Below, piece after piece: positions 5,533-7,120 of a stretch of DNA of 7,120 bases. Position 1 is the first letter of the stretch; every line of letters begins with the position of its first letter. The notes beneath the pieces are model-generated. The model saw only the letters and a list, made by a program, of their open reading frames with translations, did no database searches and was not told the origin of the DNA. Made by a program: the position numbers and the translations under genes. Source of the stretch: Syntrophales bacterium (GTDB lineage: Bacteria; Desulfobacterota; Syntrophia; Syntrophales; UBA2210); contig JAUSPK010000173.1 of assembly GCA_030655735.1 (NCBI GenBank), positions 1-7,120 of the forward strand, read 5' to 3'.

Positions 5533-6984
5533 ATGCATACAGGCAACACTCAGGTACGGGTACGATTCGCCCCCAGTCCGACAGGCTACCTGCATGTCGG
5601 GGGACTGAGAACGGCATTGTTCAATTATCTGTTCGCGCGCAAGCATGGAGGAACCTTCATCCTGCGGATTGAGGATACGGACCAGAAGAGATCCATCCCC
5701 GGCGCCCTGGAAGAGCTCATCACTACACTGACGAGGACCGGCCTCCAGCACGATGAGGGCCCCGATGTCGGGGGAGACTACGGACCGTACATACAGTCAC
5801 AGCGTACGGACATCTACAAACAATATATTCAGCAGCTCCTGGACTCCGGAAAGGCATACTACTGCTTCTGCGACGAAGAACGGATCAACAGGATCAGGGA
5901 AGAGCAGCGGAAGCGGAAGCGGCCGCCGATGTATGACGGCAAGTGCAGGGACCTGCCCCTGGACGAGATAGCAGACAAACTGGCACAGGGGCTACCCTTT
6001 GTCATCCGCCTGAGATATCCCAAAGAGGGAAAGACCGTCTTTGATGATGTCGTGCGCGACAGGGTCGCCATTGACAATTCCATCATCGACGATCAGGTTC
6101 TGATAAAGTCCGACGGATTTCCCACCTATCATTTCGCGAGTGTCGTGGACGACCACCTCATGAAGATCACCCACGTCATACGCGGAGAAGAATGGCTCTC
6201 CAGCGTTCCGAAGCACATCTTCCTGTACGAGTCCTTCGGGTGGGAGGTGCCGGTCTTCGTTCATCTGCCCCTCCTGCTCAATTCCGACCGGAGCAAGCTG
6301 AGCAAAAGGCAGGGGGACGTCTCTGTCGAGAGTTACCTCGAAAAGGGATACCTCACCGAGGCGCTTTTAAATTTTATCGTCCTCCTCGGGTGGCACTCGG
6401 CGGATGACAGGGAGATATACTCCCTGAAAGAACTGGAGGATGCATTTTCACTGGACAGGATCAACAAGGCCGGAGCTGTATTTGATATAGAAAAACTGAA
6501 CTGGATGGGGGGCCAGTATATAAGGACCCTTGATGTAGGATATATCGCCGATCAGTCGAGGCGTTTCTTTGAAGAGGCCGGCATAGATATAAGTGACAAT
6601 GACAAATATCTGAAAGTAATCAACACGGCGCGTGATTATGTGTACTGCCTTTCGATGATCGTCGAGCATGCACGGATGTTCTATGATGCAGTGACCTTCT
6701 CGGAAGAGGACCGGGACCTTATCGGTCAGGAAGATTCACGGCGTATCTTCTCATACTGGATCGAGGCGCTCGAAGGGCAGGAGACATGGTCACCGGATGA
6801 TCTATCGGTCCTTGTCAAGAAGGCCATCGGAGATCTGGGAATAAAGGGGAAGAATTTTTATTTTCCCATCCGCCTCGCACTTTTCGGAAACTGCCACGGT
6901 CCTGACATACCGACTCTCATAGATATACTTGGAAGGGATGAATCCGTGGAACGATTAACCAACGCCCTGCACCTTGAGCAATAG
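5533..6984 (+). CDS. gltX: Glutamyl-tRNA synthetase (class I)
   Basis: Charges tRNA-Glu with glutamate using ATP, in the cytosol. The 483-aa product has the usual bacterial length. The class I HIGH-type motif is HVGG at 21-24 in RFAPSPTGYLHVGG. RIEDTD follows at 45-50, and the KMSKS-type loop is KLSKR at 255-259. A zinc-site-like cluster is seen with CFC (Cys111, Cys113) and YDGKC (Cys138), as in GluRS forms that bind zinc. The region after about 320 is the helical anticodon-binding part. The ATG start has AGGAAG at 5521-5526, six bases upstream. Sequence alone does not tell whether it is discriminating or also charges tRNA-Gln. It is transcribed away from the minus-strand cluster, and no other gene in the window follows it. 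Confidence 0.97.
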   Translation: MHTGNTQVRVRFAPSPTGYLHVGGLRTALFNYLFARKHGGTFILRIEDTDQKRSIPGALEELITTLTRTGLQHDEGPDVGGDYGPYIQSQRTDIYKQYIQQLLDSGKAYYCFCDEERINRIREEQRKRKRPPMYDGKCRDLPLDEIADKLAQGLPFVIRLRYPKEGKTVFDDVVRDRVAIDNSIIDDQVLIKSDGFPTYHFASVVDDHLMKITHVIRGEEWLSSVPKHIFLYESFGWEVPVFVHLPLLLNSDRSKLSKRQGDVSVESYLEKGYLTEALLNFIVLLGWHSADDREIYSLKELEDAFSLDRINKAGAVFDIEKLNWMGGQYIRTLDVGYIADQSRRFFEEAGIDISDNDKYLKVINTARDYVYCLSMIVEHARMFYDAVTFSEEDRDLIGQEDSRRIFSYWIEALEGQETWSPDDLSVLVKKAIGDLGIKGKNFYFPIRLALFGNCHGPDIPTLIDILGRDESVERLTNALHLEQ

Positions 6985-7120
6985 GAAGAAACCGCCCATG
7001 TGGCCGTAAGGTCCTTTTATGTAACAGACCCCGGGGAACGGCACCCGTGATCTGTGGCACTGCACATCGAATTGCTTTGGTGGTTTTTTACGCTTATCGT
7101 GTCGGCTTGTTCAATAGCCT
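6985..7120. other. Region downstream of gltX with no supported gene
   Basis: No tRNA, clear terminator or convincing ORF is seen. A six-T run at 7084-7089 has no adjacent stem. A GTG at 7047 opens a frame that stays open for 24 codons to the window edge, but it lacks a convincing Shine-Dalgarno, so I do not call it. Confidence 0.5.

Noticed and set aside
7047..7120. Start of a new gene running off the window end (GTG at 7047)
   Set aside because: Only 24 open codons, no convincing Shine-Dalgarno and no recognisable motif.

Overview
The window holds seven protein-coding genes packed into about 6.7 kb, with no rRNA, tRNA, CRISPR array or transposase gene that I can recognise. All the genes look bacterial. 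The mix suggests an anaerobic Desulfobacterota (deltaproteobacterial) chromosome of moderate GC: a zinc-ribbon/DUF3426 membrane protein, an RCK-gated potassium channel, a long CxxCxxCC protein, and purE followed by a short tsaC. This placement is inferred from gene content and protein style, not from a search.

Layout. Positions 1-301 have no convincing gene. They hold an AT-rich palindrome, two GC-rich palindromic structures built from a recurring GATAGG..GGAGCGC motif, and a small hairpin in the purE leader. Then come purE (302-802) and tsaC (831-1469) on the + strand, 28 bp apart. They converge with a four-gene minus-strand cluster. In transcription order that cluster is: a cysteine-rich CxxCxxCC protein (5320-4478), hypoxanthine phosphoribosyltransferase hpt (start 4440 or 4503, end 3901), a zinc-ribbon/DUF3426 membrane protein (3917-2535) and a two-TM K+ channel with an RCK domain (2482-1484). 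hpt and the DUF3426 gene overlap by 17 bp and the other junctions are short, so one operon is likely. Its probable promoter lies just upstream of 5320. The 212-bp spacer 5321-5532 separates it from the divergent gltX (5533-6984). The last 136 bp hold no gene I can support.

Function. purE works in de novo purine synthesis and hpt in purine salvage. tsaC makes the intermediate for the t6A modification of ANN-decoding tRNAs, and gltX charges tRNA-Glu. The membrane and cysteine-rich proteins have no assigned pathway. Most of the window is ordinary housekeeping. The items most worth a second look are the palindrome cluster before purE, the in-frame 240-bp duplication inside the DUF3426 gene, and the uncharacterised cysteine-rich protein that heads the minus-strand operon.
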